From Carboxylicivirga sediminis (GTDB lineage: Bacteria > Bacteroidota > Bacteroidia > Bacteroidales > Marinilabiliaceae), in the NCBI RefSeq assembly GCF_018156225.1, contig NZ_JAGTAR010000016.1:1-64000 (forward strand): 64,000 nt of DNA. The letters are read 5' to 3'. The notes under the pieces are model-generated. The model saw only the letters and a program-made list of their open reading frames with translations, was not told where the DNA came from and did not search any database. This document shows, piece after piece, positions 18,608-28,428 of the stretch (the stretch's first letter is position 1; the number at the start of each line of letters is the position of its first letter). The translations under genes and the position numbers were made by a program.

Positions 18608-20116
18608 ATGAAGAAACTATCTTTAATCATATTGAGCCTGCTGCTTATTAGTCTTGTTAGTGCTCAGAATACTAGACCCAATATCGTTATCATTTACGTG
18701 GATGATTTAGGTTATGGCGACTTAAGTTGCTATGGTGCTACTGAAGTACAAACCCCAAATGTTGATAAATTAGCCAATGGCGGTGTTAAGTTTACCGATG
18801 GACACTGCTCGGCCGCTACCTGCACACCATCTCGTTATTCATTGCTAACCGGACGTTATGCATTCCGTAAGGATGCGGCTGTATTACCCGGTGATGCCCC
18901 CTTATTGATTAGTGCCGACAGGCCAACTCTGCCAGGTATGTTAAAACAGAATGGATATCGCACAGCCGTTATTGGTAAATGGCACCTGGGTTTAGGAAAT
19001 GGAGATGTCGACTGGAATGGCAAGGTGGCTCCGGGCCCGCTTGAAATTGGCTTTGATTACAGTTACCTGATACCATCAACCGGTGACCGTGTGCCGTCTG
19101 TTATGCTGGAGAATCATCACGTGGTGGGCCTTGATCCGGAAGATCCTATTAAAATTAATTACAAGAAGAAAGTGGGTAATGACCCAACGGGAATAGAAAA
19201 TCCGGAATTACTACGTTATCCTTCTGATACCTTTCATGGTAAAACTATTGTTAATGGCGTTAGTCGTATCGGTTATATGTCTGGAGGTAATTCGGCACGC
19301 TTTAGAGATGAAACAGTACCCTACCAGATGTTGAATAAAGCACGTTTGTTTATCGACGAAAGCCAGGAGGAGCCATTCTTCCTGTATTTCGCCTTTCATG
19401 ATATACATGTGCCACGCTTGCCGGATGCCCCGTTTATTGGCGCTACCAACATGGGGGTGCGTGGCGATGCCATTGTTCAGATGGATTACATAACCGGTGA
19501 ATTAATTAATCATCTAGAAAAAAGAGGTTTAAGTGAAAATACCATTATTGTTTTTTCCAGTGATAACGGTCCGGTCTTAGATGATGGTTATTCAGATGAA
19601 GCTGTTGAGCTCTTGGGAAAACATAAACCCGCAGGTCCTTTTCGTGGTAATAAATACAGTGCCTACGAAGCCGGCACACGGGTACCAACCATTGTGTATT
19701 GGCCTGGTACATTGGAAGCAAAAGAAAGTGATGCGCTAGTAACTCACACTGATTTATATGCCTCTTTTGCCGAGTTAATTGGCCATCAATTGAACGAGAC
19801 AGAAGCACCGGATAGCGAGGCCATGTGGTCAACTTTTGCAGGTGAATCAAAGAAAGGTCGTGAATTCCTGTTAGAAGAATCCGTCACGCTTTCTTTGCGT
19901 CATGGCAATTATAAATACATCCATCCGACAAAGAAAAATCCAAGTTGGATCAAGGTTGAGAAAAATATAGAGTCCGGCACTTCCATCGAGCCTCAGTTAT
20001 TTGATTTATCAAAAGATATAGGAGAGAAAGTGAACATAGCTGCTAAGAATAAAAAGCTGGTTAAGAAGCTGCAGAAAGAAATAGAACGCATTCAAAACAA
20101 CGAAGTAACACGTTAA
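18608..20116 (+). CDS. Arylsulfatase-type S1 sulfatase
   Basis: A 502-residue exported sulfatase. The start at 18608 begins a clear signal peptide (LSLLLISLVSA, cleavage near residue 19); an upstream in-frame ATG was rejected because it lengthens the protein before the signal. Metal-binding VDDLGYGD is followed by the formylglycine motif CTPSR at Cys72. GKWHLGLG lies near residue 125 and FSSDNGPV near residue 318. Long inserts around residues 130-215 and a C-terminal SGTSIEPQLFDLSKDIGE segment match arylsulfatase A-like enzymes. It is followed after 31 bases by another sulfatase and then a GH2 enzyme, which suggests stepwise desulfation ahead of glycosidase action. Confidence 0.93.
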   Translation: MKKLSLIILSLLLISLVSAQNTRPNIVIIYVDDLGYGDLSCYGATEVQTPNVDKLANGGVKFTDGHCSAATCTPSRYSLLTGRYAFRKDAAVLPGDAPLLISADRPTLPGMLKQNGYRTAVIGKWHLGLGNGDVDWNGKVAPGPLEIGFDYSYLIPSTGDRVPSVMLENHHVVGLDPEDPIKINYKKKVGNDPTGIENPELLRYPSDTFHGKTIVNGVSRIGYMSGGNSARFRDETVPYQMLNKARLFIDESQEEPFFLYFAFHDIHVPRLPDAPFIGATNMGVRGDAIVQMDYITGELINHLEKRGLSENTIIVFSSDNGPVLDDGYSDEAVELLGKHKPAGPFRGNKYSAYEAGTRVPTIVYWPGTLEAKESDALVTHTDLYASFAELIGHQLNETEAPDSEAMWSTFAGESKKGREFLLEESVTLSLRHGNYKYIHPTKKNPSWIKVEKNIESGTSIEPQLFDLSKDIGEKVNIAAKNKKLVKKLQKEIERIQNNEVTR

Positions 20117-20147
20117 ACGTGCTTCAGATAAAAAAAACCTCACAACA

Positions 20148-21554
20148 ATGAAGAAACTACAGTTTATATATCCATTAATAATGGCCTTTGCTTTGCTTTC
20201 GTGCAGCACAAAGGAAAAGACTGAATCGACCCAAAAACGTCCTAATATCCTCTTACTTCTGGCTGATGATATGGGCTATGGCGAATTGGGTTGCTACGGA
20301 CAAGACAAAATTAAAACTCCTGTATTAGATAGTTTAGCCCAGCAAGGCATGCGTTTTACCGATTTTTACGCGGGTAACGCAGTCTGTTCGCCATCACGTG
20401 CTGTATTGATGACGGGTAAGTCCTCATCCTACAATACCATACGTGGTAATAGCGGATATTATGGTGATGACCAATGGATGCGTGTAGCGCTTAAAAAAGA
20501 AGATATTACCATGGCCGAAATGCTCAAACAAGCAGGTTATCAAACGGGTTTCGTTGGTAAATGGCATTTGGGCGACCCGAATGACCTGTCAACCTGGGCC
20601 TATAATCGTGGTTTTGATTATGCGGTGCAGGAGCAGTGGAGCTCACGTTTTGGAGGTCGTGAATTTGATGAGCGGATGCATTGGATAAACGGCATACAGG
20701 ATTCTATATTCTATGATGTAAAGGAGTGGGAATGCCTGGATGACTTCAGAACAAACTTAGCTTTTAATTGGTTGGACACCCTAAATAACCAAGAACCATT
20801 CTTCTTATTTATGTCGTACCGGGCACCGCATGGACATGAATACACTATTGGCAACAATACACTTTATCAAGATACAGACTGGCCTGAAGCAGAGCGTTTA
20901 CACGCGTCGAAAATAACCTTGCTGGACAAGCAGGTTGGACGTATGTTGACCAAGCTGGAAGAGATGGGTGAGTTGGATAATACCTTGATTATTTTCACAA
21001 GTGATAATGGTGCACACAACGAAGGTCATGGTCACAGTCCAAATTTTTTTAAGAGCAACGGGAAACTAAAAGGCATAAAACGTGATATGTACGAAGGCGG
21101 TATTTGTGTACCAATGATTGCTTATTGGAAAGACCACATAGAAGCAGCCAGCCTGTCACATCATATCGCAAGTGCCCAGGATCTGATGCTAACATTTGCC
21201 CAAGTGGCTGGCACTAAAGCACCGGAAGCATCCAATGGTGTTTCCATTCTACCTGCCTTAACTGGCGAGGAGCAAGCAGAGCATGAATTCTTAAACTGGG
21301 AATTTCAGTTGGACGGCTGGTTTCGCACGATGCCTAAAGGGGGATTCCGCCAGTCGGCTCGTATTGGCAACTGGAAGGGTGTACGCTATGGTATAGATTC
21401 AAACATAGAATTGTATAATCTGGATATTGATATTAAGGAGCAAAATAATATTGCAGCTGAACATCCTGAAATTGTTGAATTGATGGAACAGGCTTTTAAA
21501 AACCGCAGTGATAATGAAGCTTTTCCTGAGGGCGGAGTTATCCAGGATTATTAA
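20148..21554 (+). CDS. S1 sulfatase, lipoprotein
   Basis: A 468-residue sulfatase with a lipoprotein signal (FALLSC, Cys near residue 19), so probably anchored in a membrane facing the periplasm or the surface. Metal-binding ADDMGYGELGCYG is followed by formylglycine motif CSPSR at Cys80. GKWHLGDP lies near residue 141 and FTSDNGAHNEGHGHS near residue 282, the latter a His-rich form of the second metal segment. It differs from its neighbour at 18608 in the substrate-facing regions (for example WSSRFGGREFDERMHW near residue 165), so the two probably remove different sulfate groups. Specificity itself is not readable. Confidence 0.92.
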   Translation: MKKLQFIYPLIMAFALLSCSTKEKTESTQKRPNILLLLADDMGYGELGCYGQDKIKTPVLDSLAQQGMRFTDFYAGNAVCSPSRAVLMTGKSSSYNTIRGNSGYYGDDQWMRVALKKEDITMAEMLKQAGYQTGFVGKWHLGDPNDLSTWAYNRGFDYAVQEQWSSRFGGREFDERMHWINGIQDSIFYDVKEWECLDDFRTNLAFNWLDTLNNQEPFFLFMSYRAPHGHEYTIGNNTLYQDTDWPEAERLHASKITLLDKQVGRMLTKLEEMGELDNTLIIFTSDNGAHNEGHGHSPNFFKSNGKLKGIKRDMYEGGICVPMIAYWKDHIEAASLSHHIASAQDLMLTFAQVAGTKAPEASNGVSILPALTGEEQAEHEFLNWEFQLDGWFRTMPKGGFRQSARIGNWKGVRYGIDSNIELYNLDIDIKEQNNIAAEHPEIVELMEQAFKNRSDNEAFPEGGVIQDY

Positions 21555-21599
21555 CCATCAGACAGGTATAAACAAGGCCATCAATAGTCTATCAGGAAA

Positions 21600-24074
21600 A
21601 TGAAACTTATGAAGCATATTATAATTCATCTAATTTTTTTGGGACTGTTAGCTGTCAATTGTACTGTTCAACAAGGTAGTCGCAGAGTAGAAGTATTAGA
21701 TAGTAATTGGCAATTTATTAATGAAGATGTCAAGGGAGCAGAACAACTCAATTTTAACACAGATAATTGGGAAATAGTAACAGTGCCGCACGATTGGGCC
21801 ATCAAAGGACCTTTTGACGAGGCCGTAGATAAGCAAAGTGGTATCATTAAGCAGAACAATGAGAAAATTGCTAATGAAAAAACAGGTCGTACCGGTGCAT
21901 TGCCACATGTTGGCGTAGGATGGTATCGTAAAGTTTTCAATGTCCCAGATTATAATAACAACAAGAAAGTGCTATTAACATTTGACGGTGCCATGAGCCA
22001 GCCGCAGGTATATATTAATGGAACAAAAGTTGGTGAGTGGAAAAATGGCTATAACTATTTCTATTTTGACATTAGTGAGTACCTACAGGAAGGTGATAAC
22101 CTACTAGCCATTCGATTGGAGAATTTGCCCTATTCATCACGTTGGTATCCCGGAGCAGGCTTGTTTCGTAAGGTACAGTTAGTGATAAAAGATGAAGTGT
22201 CCTTCAAACATTGGGGGCATTTTATAACGACTCCTCAGGTATCATCAGAAAGTGCTACCATTACTATTAATAGCAAAATCAATGGCCGTGATTGCCATGT
22301 TGAGACGATTATCAAAGATGCGGCTGGAAACGTCGTGGCGAGTCAACAGTCTGAAGCAGGTGCCGGTGAAATAGAACAGATATTGACGGTGGAGAACCCA
22401 GCTATCTGGGATGTGGACACACCCAATCTGTATTATGCAGAGTTAAGTTTGTATCAGAATGGTGTATTAAAAGATATGCAGACTGTTCGTTTTGGTATCC
22501 GTAATATTGAATACAATGCCGATAAAGGTGGATTTTTATTGAATGATAAGGTCACCAAATTTAAAGGTGTTTGTTTGCATCACGATTTAGGTCCATTGGG
22601 TGCCGCCATTAATAAGGCAGCCTTAAAGCGTCAATTGACCATCCTGAAAGACATGGGCTGTAACGCCATTCGTTCTTCTCATAATATGCCATCGCTGGAG
22701 CAGTTGGAGCTATGTGATGAAATGGGCTTTTTGTTTCTGGCCGAGAGTTTTGACGAATGGAAAAAGCCAAAGATGGAAAACGGCTACAACCTGTTTTTTG
22801 ATGAATGGGCTGAGAAAGATGTTGTTAACCTGGTGCATGCCACACGTAATCACCCATGTATAGTTATGTGGAGTTCGGGTAATGAAGTGCCTGACCAACA
22901 TGGTAAAGAAGGTGTAGAAAGAGCGAAATGGTTACAGGATATATTCCATCGTGAAGATCCCACACGACCGGTTACTGTAGGGATGGATCAGGTTAAAGCA
23001 GTTATGAAAAGTGGCTTTGGGGCTGTGATGGATATTCCCGGATTGAATTACCGGGTGCACCTGTATGAAGAAGCCTATGAGAAATTTCCACAAGGCATGC
23101 TGTTAGGTTCTGAAACGGCTTCAACGGTGAGCTCAAGAGGGTATTACCGTTTCCCGGTTGAGCAAATCAAAGACAATTACAATGCTACAAAAGAACAGAA
23201 AGAGCACTTTTATGGAAATACCTACCAGTGCTCATCTTACGACCTGGAGTATTGTGGTTGGTCGAACCTGCCTGATGATGATTTTGTATTGCAGGATGAT
23301 AAACCATGGGTAATAGGCGAGTTTGTATGGACAGGGTTTGATTACCTGGGTGAACCAACACCTTTCGACCAGTTCTGGCCATCGCGCAGTTCCTATTTTG
23401 GCATTTGCGATTTAGCAGGCTTACCCAAAGACCGTTACTATTTATACCGTAGTCGTTGGAATACCGAGGATGAAACCTTACATATCCTACCACATTGGAA
23501 TTGGGAAGGCCGCGAAGGCGAAACAACACCGGTATTTGTCTATACTAATTATAACAGTGCTGAGCTCTTTGTCAATGGCGTTAGCCAGGGCATACAAAGC
23601 AAAACAAAGGATAAAAGTAAGCAACACCGTTACCGCTTAATGTGGATGGGTGTGAAATACGAACCAGGTACCATTAGAGTAGTGGCCTATGATGATAAGG
23701 GCAAAGTTGCAGCTGAAAAAGAAGTGCATACGGCAGGCAAAGCCCATCACATCGAATTAAGTGCAGACAGGAGGAACATTCATGCCGATGGGCAAGACCT
23801 TGCCTATGTGACGGTCTCGGTGGTTGATAAAGATGGCAATCTGTGTCCGCATGCCAACAACCAACTGGAATTTGAAGTAACAGGAGCCGGTCAATTTAAA
23901 GCCGTTTGTAATGGCGATGCCACCTCATTGGAAATGTTTCATAAGCCAACCATGAAAGCTTTTAATGGTCAGTTGGTAGTGACAGTTCAATCAATGAACG
24001 AGACAGGAGATATTCAGCTGAAAGTAAAGAGCGAAGGCCTGAAAACAGCAAGCATTACAATTAAAACGAAATAA
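21600..24074 (+). CDS. GH2 beta-galactosidase-type glycosidase, exported
   Basis: An 824-residue glycoside hydrolase family 2 enzyme, retaining mechanism. Domain order: signal or lipoprotein peptide (LLAVNC near residue 21), sugar-binding jelly roll (about 30-190, with VPHDWAIKGPFDE), Ig-like domain (about 200-300), TIM barrel (about 305-600), a middle Ig-like domain (about 620-700) and a final bacterial Ig-like domain (about 715-820). The acid/base is Glu429 (SSGNEVPDQ) and the nucleophile is Glu505 (GSETAST). GH2 covers beta-galactosidases, beta-glucuronidases and others; this subtype with added C-terminal Ig domains is common in PULs and often acts as beta-galactosidase. A second GH2 enzyme with the same core lies at the right edge of the window. 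Alternative start Met4 is possible. Confidence 0.92.
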   Translation: MKLMKHIIIHLIFLGLLAVNCTVQQGSRRVEVLDSNWQFINEDVKGAEQLNFNTDNWEIVTVPHDWAIKGPFDEAVDKQSGIIKQNNEKIANEKTGRTGALPHVGVGWYRKVFNVPDYNNNKKVLLTFDGAMSQPQVYINGTKVGEWKNGYNYFYFDISEYLQEGDNLLAIRLENLPYSSRWYPGAGLFRKVQLVIKDEVSFKHWGHFITTPQVSSESATITINSKINGRDCHVETIIKDAAGNVVASQQSEAGAGEIEQILTVENPAIWDVDTPNLYYAELSLYQNGVLKDMQTVRFGIRNIEYNADKGGFLLNDKVTKFKGVCLHHDLGPLGAAINKAALKRQLTILKDMGCNAIRSSHNMPSLEQLELCDEMGFLFLAESFDEWKKPKMENGYNLFFDEWAEKDVVNLVHATRNHPCIVMWSSGNEVPDQHGKEGVERAKWLQDIFHREDPTRPVTVGMDQVKAVMKSGFGAVMDIPGLNYRVHLYEEAYEKFPQGMLLGSETASTVSSRGYYRFPVEQIKDNYNATKEQKEHFYGNTYQCSSYDLEYCGWSNLPDDDFVLQDDKPWVIGEFVWTGFDYLGEPTPFDQFWPSRSSYFGICDLAGLPKDRYYLYRSRWNTEDETLHILPHWNWEGREGETTPVFVYTNYNSAELFVNGVSQGIQSKTKDKSKQHRYRLMWMGVKYEPGTIRVVAYDDKGKVAAEKEVHTAGKAHHIELSADRRNIHADGQDLAYVTVSVVDKDGNLCPHANNQLEFEVTGAGQFKAVCNGDATSLEMFHKPTMKAFNGQLVVTVQSMNETGDIQLKVKSEGLKTASITIKTK

Positions 24075-24093
24075 CAAAGACATTTCTTTGGGA

Positions 24094-24230
24094 GCCTTGA
24101 TCTTTTTGCTTCGTTTTTGCATCAAGGCAAAAATGAAGAGCCCAGCCGGCTTGAGGCGAAGGTAAGATTAAAGCCTCCGTGGGTTGAACGGAAAGAAGAG
24201 AATAGGTATAAAAAAAGAAAATATATAATT
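24094..24230. repeat. Candidate dispersed intergenic repeat with inverted arms
   Basis: GCCTTGAT at 24094-24101 and ATCAAGGC at 24121-24128 form a perfect 8-bp inverted repeat. A second interleaved pair, CTTCGTTTTT (24109-24118) and AAAAATGAAG (24129-24138), pairs with one mismatch. The following stretch is unusually G- and C-rich for this window. This layout recalls short non-coding repeats dispersed in Bacteroidota genomes (recollection, not searched). It sits between two PUL genes and creates a spurious 38-residue extension in front of the next sulfatase. Confidence 0.5.
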
Positions 24231-25628
24231 ATGGTACTTAATAAGTTGTCTATCATTTTCAGTGTGTTTTTACTGATTTTTCTGTCCTTGAATATAAGGG
24301 CTAAAAATAAAACTGATAAACCCAACTTCATCATCATCTTAGCTGATGATTTAGGATACGGAGATGTGGGTTTTACTGGTAGTACCCAAATTAGAACGCC
24401 AAATATTGATGCGTTAGCCAACGCCGGCGTAACCTTTACGCAGGGCTACGTATCGGCACCGGTTTGCGGACCATCAAGAGCAGGTTTAATGACAGGTCGT
24501 AACCAGGTGAATTTTGGTTTTGATAACAACCCAATCGTTGACCTGCCTCAGTTTGATGAAAATTTCGTTGGTTTACCTGTTAACGAAACCACTATTGCCG
24601 ATCGCTTAGCTGAATTGGGCTATGTCAATGGTTTGATTGGTAAATGGCATTTGGGGGAAGCAGAGCATTTTCATCCCTTAAAGCGAGGTTTTCACGAGTT
24701 TTGGGGTTACCTGGGCGGTGGTCACAATTATGTACCTGTTAACCCCAAAGGTAAACCTTATCCATACAAGATTCTGTGTAACTATAAAGAGCCTCAACCC
24801 ATCACTTATATTACCGATGATAAAGGTGATGAATGTGTTGATTTTATTAGACGTCATAAGGATGAACCTTTCTTTTTGTATGCATCGTTTAATGCTCCTC
24901 ATGCACCCATGCAGGCTACCGAGGAGGATTTGAAGTTATATGCTCATATTAAAGATGAAAAACGTCGGACATACTGTGCCATGGTGCACCGTTTGGACGT
25001 CAATGTGGGCCGAATAATGAACGAGCTGAAAAAACAAAAGATAGATAAGAATACAGTAGTTGTCTTTTTTAGTGACAATGGCGGTCCTTGCCACCATAAT
25101 GCTTCCTTAAACATGCCCTTACGTGGTGCAAAAGGTACCTTGTTAGAAGGTGGTATCCGTGTGCCATTTACGATGACTTGGCCTAAGCACTTAAAGGCAG
25201 GTACTGAGTTTAATCATCCTATATCAAGTCTTGATTTAACACCCACTTTTGTTGTTTTAGCCGGTGGTAGCATTGATGCCAAAGCCAAACTCGATGGTGT
25301 TAATATCTTCCCGTATGTTAATGGAGAAGAGGCGGGACGTCCGCATGAGCAAATATTGTGGCGTTTCACCATCAGTGCCGGTATTCGTGAAGGAAACTGG
25401 AAACTGGTACGATTGCCGGATCGTTTACCAATGCTTTATGATCTGTCTAAAGATATTGCTGAGCAAAACAATGTAGCCGATGAAAACCGGGAGTTAGTTG
25501 AATTGATGCTAAAAAAGCTGGGTGATTGGGATATTACACGTCCACAGGTATTGTACCTGGAAGGAAACAAATGGAGACGTGAGCAGGTGGATTTGTACGA
25601 CAGGAAATATCAGTTGGTACAGCCGTAG
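24231..25628 (+). CDS. S1 sulfatase, exported (CGPSR type)
   Basis: A 465-residue sulfatase. The start at 24231 was chosen because the signal peptide begins there (LSIIFSVFLLIFLSLNIRA); upstream in-frame sequence comes from an intergenic repeat and codes for no signal. ADDLGYGDVGFTGS is the first metal site, CGPSR begins at Cys79, GKWHLGEAEHFHPLKRGF follows near residue 140 and FFSDNGGP near residue 280. It is clearly related to the proteins at 45360 and 50276, which share CGPSR, the Q.NFGFDNNP-like or QRFGFERNP-like segment and the HPLKRGF, HPLNRGF or HPLERGF motif. These three are a paralogous set within one sulfatase subfamily and probably recognise similar sulfated residues in different positions. 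Confidence 0.93.
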   Translation: MVLNKLSIIFSVFLLIFLSLNIRAKNKTDKPNFIIILADDLGYGDVGFTGSTQIRTPNIDALANAGVTFTQGYVSAPVCGPSRAGLMTGRNQVNFGFDNNPIVDLPQFDENFVGLPVNETTIADRLAELGYVNGLIGKWHLGEAEHFHPLKRGFHEFWGYLGGGHNYVPVNPKGKPYPYKILCNYKEPQPITYITDDKGDECVDFIRRHKDEPFFLYASFNAPHAPMQATEEDLKLYAHIKDEKRRTYCAMVHRLDVNVGRIMNELKKQKIDKNTVVVFFSDNGGPCHHNASLNMPLRGAKGTLLEGGIRVPFTMTWPKHLKAGTEFNHPISSLDLTPTFVVLAGGSIDAKAKLDGVNIFPYVNGEEAGRPHEQILWRFTISAGIREGNWKLVRLPDRLPMLYDLSKDIAEQNNVADENRELVELMLKKLGDWDITRPQVLYLEGNKWRREQVDLYDRKYQLVQP

Positions 25629-25653
25629 AATCATAAATAGCGCAACATATGCA

Positions 25654-25720
25654 AGATTGCCAGCTCACTTTGATAAGCATTATCAAAACACAAACAGAGT
25701 TGGCAATCTGGCATTGTCTT
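25654..25720 (+). terminator. Nested hairpin, probable terminator
   Basis: Outer arms 25654-25666 and 25697-25709 pair over 13 bases with one wobble. Inner arms 25669-25675 and 25681-25687 pair over 7 bases around a 5-base loop. A TTGTCTTTT stretch follows. It lies 26 bases after the sulfatase stop. Confidence 0.55.
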
Positions 25721-25785
25721 TTATATAAGCTTTATGATATTGGTGTGACGTCTATGTATGATCTCTGCAATAAAACAATCAAACA

Positions 25786-28380
25786 ATGAAATTATTTAAC
25801 GCTTTGCTGTTACTCACCTCCATTCTTTGCGTGGTGAATGCATCAGCTCAAACAGAATTATTAAGCAATAAGATATTCCCCTTAAAAAAATACGATAAAG
25901 ACCACCTATACCGCATCGCTTTGCCAATGGGTGGCATTGGTACAGGAACCGTTTCGTTGGGAGGTTCTGGTCAACTGCAAGACTGGGAAGTAATGAACGT
26001 ACCGGCAAAAGGCTACAGTACCGTTACTACCGGTAATGATGCACCGTTCTTTGCCATTTATACTAAAAAGAAAGATGAGAAGCCGAATACAAAAGCTCTG
26101 TTAGGCCCTATTCATTATGCCGATTATCAGCATTACGAAGGACGCTCGGTTGATCACCATGGTTTTCCTCGTTTCCGTGAAGCTTCGTTCGAAACCACTT
26201 ATCCCTTTGGTATCGTCAATCTGGCGGATAAAACCATGCCGGTTGATGTGAAAATCGTAGGTTATAATCCATTGGTTCCCGCTGATGCAGATGCCTCAGG
26301 CATTCCAATGGCAATTTTAAAATACGAGGTAACCAACACCAGCAACGCAGAACTAGAAGTTGCTGTTTCGGGTAATATCCGCAATTTTATTGGTAAAGAT
26401 GGACGCAAGCATAAAACAGATTGGAAAGGCGATTTTATCCCTACAGGAGCAAAAGACAATAAGAACGAATATAAAGCAACTGATAAACTTCAAGGCATTT
26501 ACATGTATTCCGAAGGAGTGGAAAAGGACGATGCAGCGTGGGGAACTTTTGCCATCTCAACACCGGCAAATGAGGGTAGAACAACATACCGTACAAGTTC
26601 GGTCCATAATAAATGGTACAACAGCACACTTAATTTCTGGGATGATTTTAGTGCCGATGGTCTGTTAACAGAAAAAGATAAAACAGCAGATGTCGATCCA
26701 TTGGCTTCGTTGGCTGTACTGAAAACCTTAAAAGCTGGTGAGACTAAATCCTTTACCTTCTACCTAAGCTGGCATTTTCCCAATCGTTATGCCTGGTCGG
26801 CAGAGAGATTAACAAACTACTATGCCACACAATACACTGATGCCTGGAATGTAATAGAAAAAGAGATTGAGCGCTTACCTGAATTAACAGAGCAGACATT
26901 GACCTTTGTGAATGCCTTACAAGAGAGTTCGTATCCCAAAGTATTGAAAGAAGCAGCCTTATTTAATCTCAGCACGCTACGTTCTCAAACTGTTTTTCGC
27001 ACCTCTGATGGATACCTATTCGGATGGGAAGGGGTGATGGATCGTTTTGGATCATGCATGGGTTCCTGCACGCATGTTTGGAATTATGAGCAAGCCACCG
27101 CTTTTCTGTTTAACGATCTGGCTAAAGGCATGCGTGAGGTAGAGTTTAAGTATGCCATGAACAGCGAAGGTCATATGGGTTTCAGAACCAAATTGCCCTT
27201 AAAAGAAGGCGCTTCTGGTATTGATGTGGCAGCGGCTGACGGACAAATGGGCACCATTATGAAGTTTTATCGTGACTGGCAATTATCTGGCGATGATGAG
27301 TTCCTGAATACATACTGGCCTAAAGTAAAAACAGCCTTAGCCTTTGCCTGGGTGGAGAATGGCTGGGATGGCGATGTGGATGGTGTCATGGAAGGTGTGC
27401 AGCACAATACCATGGATGTCGAGTATTTTGGTCCGAACCCGCAGATGCAGATCTGGTATTTGGGAGCATTGAAAGCTGCCGAACAAATGGCACTTCATCA
27501 GAAAGACAAAGCTTTTGCAAAGAAATGCGCTAAACTTTATAATTACGGATCAGCCTGGACGGATGAACACCTGTTTAATGGCGAGTATTATTTCCATAAA
27601 ATTCAAACTCCTGCCAGCAAAGAGTACATTGCCAAAGGCTTAATGTCTAGTATGGGAAGTAAGGATATAGTGAATCCGGATTTTCAGTTAGAAACAGGTT
27701 GTTTGGTTGATCAACTGGTGGGACAATATATGGCGCACGTATTGGGTTTAGGTTATTTGGTGAAAGAAGAGAATGTAAAGACAGCATTGGAAAGTATATT
27801 GAAATACAACCAACGTGATGGCCTGTTTGAGCATTTCAACAATATGCGTACCTATGCCATGGGTGATGAGAAAGCCCTGCTAATGGCCAGCTGGCCCAAT
27901 GGTGGACGTCCAACTGTACCTTTCCCCTATTGGGCTGAGGTAATGACCGGCTTTGAATATACGGCTGCCATCGGAATGCTATACGAAGGCATGGAGCAGG
28001 AGGGATTAGAATGCATTAAAAATATACGCGACCGCTATGACGGACAGAAGCGAAACCCTTTTGATGAAGCAGAATGCGGACACCATTATGCGCGTGCCAT
28101 GGCTTCCTGGGCAAGCCTGTTGGCCGAAAGTGGATTTCAGTATTCAGGGGTTGACAAGTCAATCAGGTTTACTGATAAGCCAGGTAAATACTTCTGGTCG
28201 AATGGTTCGGCATGGGGTATGTGTGAAATAACAAAGGAGGGGAAAGATTATAGGGTTACTTTAGAAGTGCTTTATGGCAGCGTTGAGCTTCAGAGTTTCC
28301 AGTTGGAGGAATACAAAGTTCACAATTTTAAGTCAGCGAATGTAATCATTACAAACGAAAAGCTTGAGTTTAATTATTAA
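25786..28380 (+). CDS. GH116-type glycosidase (glucosylceramidase-like)
   Basis: An 864-residue protein with signal peptide (VVNASA, about residue 21). The N-terminal beta domain begins with ALPMGGIGTGTVSLGG and AWSAERLTNYYATQYTDAW lies further on, the pattern of bacterial proteins related to the human non-lysosomal glucosylceramidase. The (alpha/alpha)6 catalytic domain starts near residue 385 and contains FGWEGVMDRFGSCMGSCTHVW, EGVQHNTMDVEYFGPNPQM and, near residue 766, FDEAECGHHYARAMASWA. The last two blocks normally hold the active-site acids of family 116. Known GH116 enzymes cleave beta-glucosides, beta-xylosides or N-acetylglucosaminides, so this may remove a terminal beta-linked sugar. 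It begins a compact run of exo-acting genes. Confidence 0.88.
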   Translation: MKLFNALLLLTSILCVVNASAQTELLSNKIFPLKKYDKDHLYRIALPMGGIGTGTVSLGGSGQLQDWEVMNVPAKGYSTVTTGNDAPFFAIYTKKKDEKPNTKALLGPIHYADYQHYEGRSVDHHGFPRFREASFETTYPFGIVNLADKTMPVDVKIVGYNPLVPADADASGIPMAILKYEVTNTSNAELEVAVSGNIRNFIGKDGRKHKTDWKGDFIPTGAKDNKNEYKATDKLQGIYMYSEGVEKDDAAWGTFAISTPANEGRTTYRTSSVHNKWYNSTLNFWDDFSADGLLTEKDKTADVDPLASLAVLKTLKAGETKSFTFYLSWHFPNRYAWSAERLTNYYATQYTDAWNVIEKEIERLPELTEQTLTFVNALQESSYPKVLKEAALFNLSTLRSQTVFRTSDGYLFGWEGVMDRFGSCMGSCTHVWNYEQATAFLFNDLAKGMREVEFKYAMNSEGHMGFRTKLPLKEGASGIDVAAADGQMGTIMKFYRDWQLSGDDEFLNTYWPKVKTALAFAWVENGWDGDVDGVMEGVQHNTMDVEYFGPNPQMQIWYLGALKAAEQMALHQKDKAFAKKCAKLYNYGSAWTDEHLFNGEYYFHKIQTPASKEYIAKGLMSSMGSKDIVNPDFQLETGCLVDQLVGQYMAHVLGLGYLVKEENVKTALESILKYNQRDGLFEHFNNMRTYAMGDEKALLMASWPNGGRPTVPFPYWAEVMTGFEYTAAIGMLYEGMEQEGLECIKNIRDRYDGQKRNPFDEAECGHHYARAMASWASLLAESGFQYSGVDKSIRFTDKPGKYFWSNGSAWGMCEITKEGKDYRVTLEVLYGSVELQSFQLEEYKVHNFKSANVIITNEKLEFNY

Positions 28381-28428
28381 ACTCAGTGATTTTGTGCTTC
28401 TGTGTTGAAGCCTTTTTAATCTAATGAT

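Noticed and set aside
24117-24230. N-terminal extension of the CGPSR sulfatase to 24117
   Set aside because: The added 38 residues come from the intergenic repeat and would bury the signal peptide.
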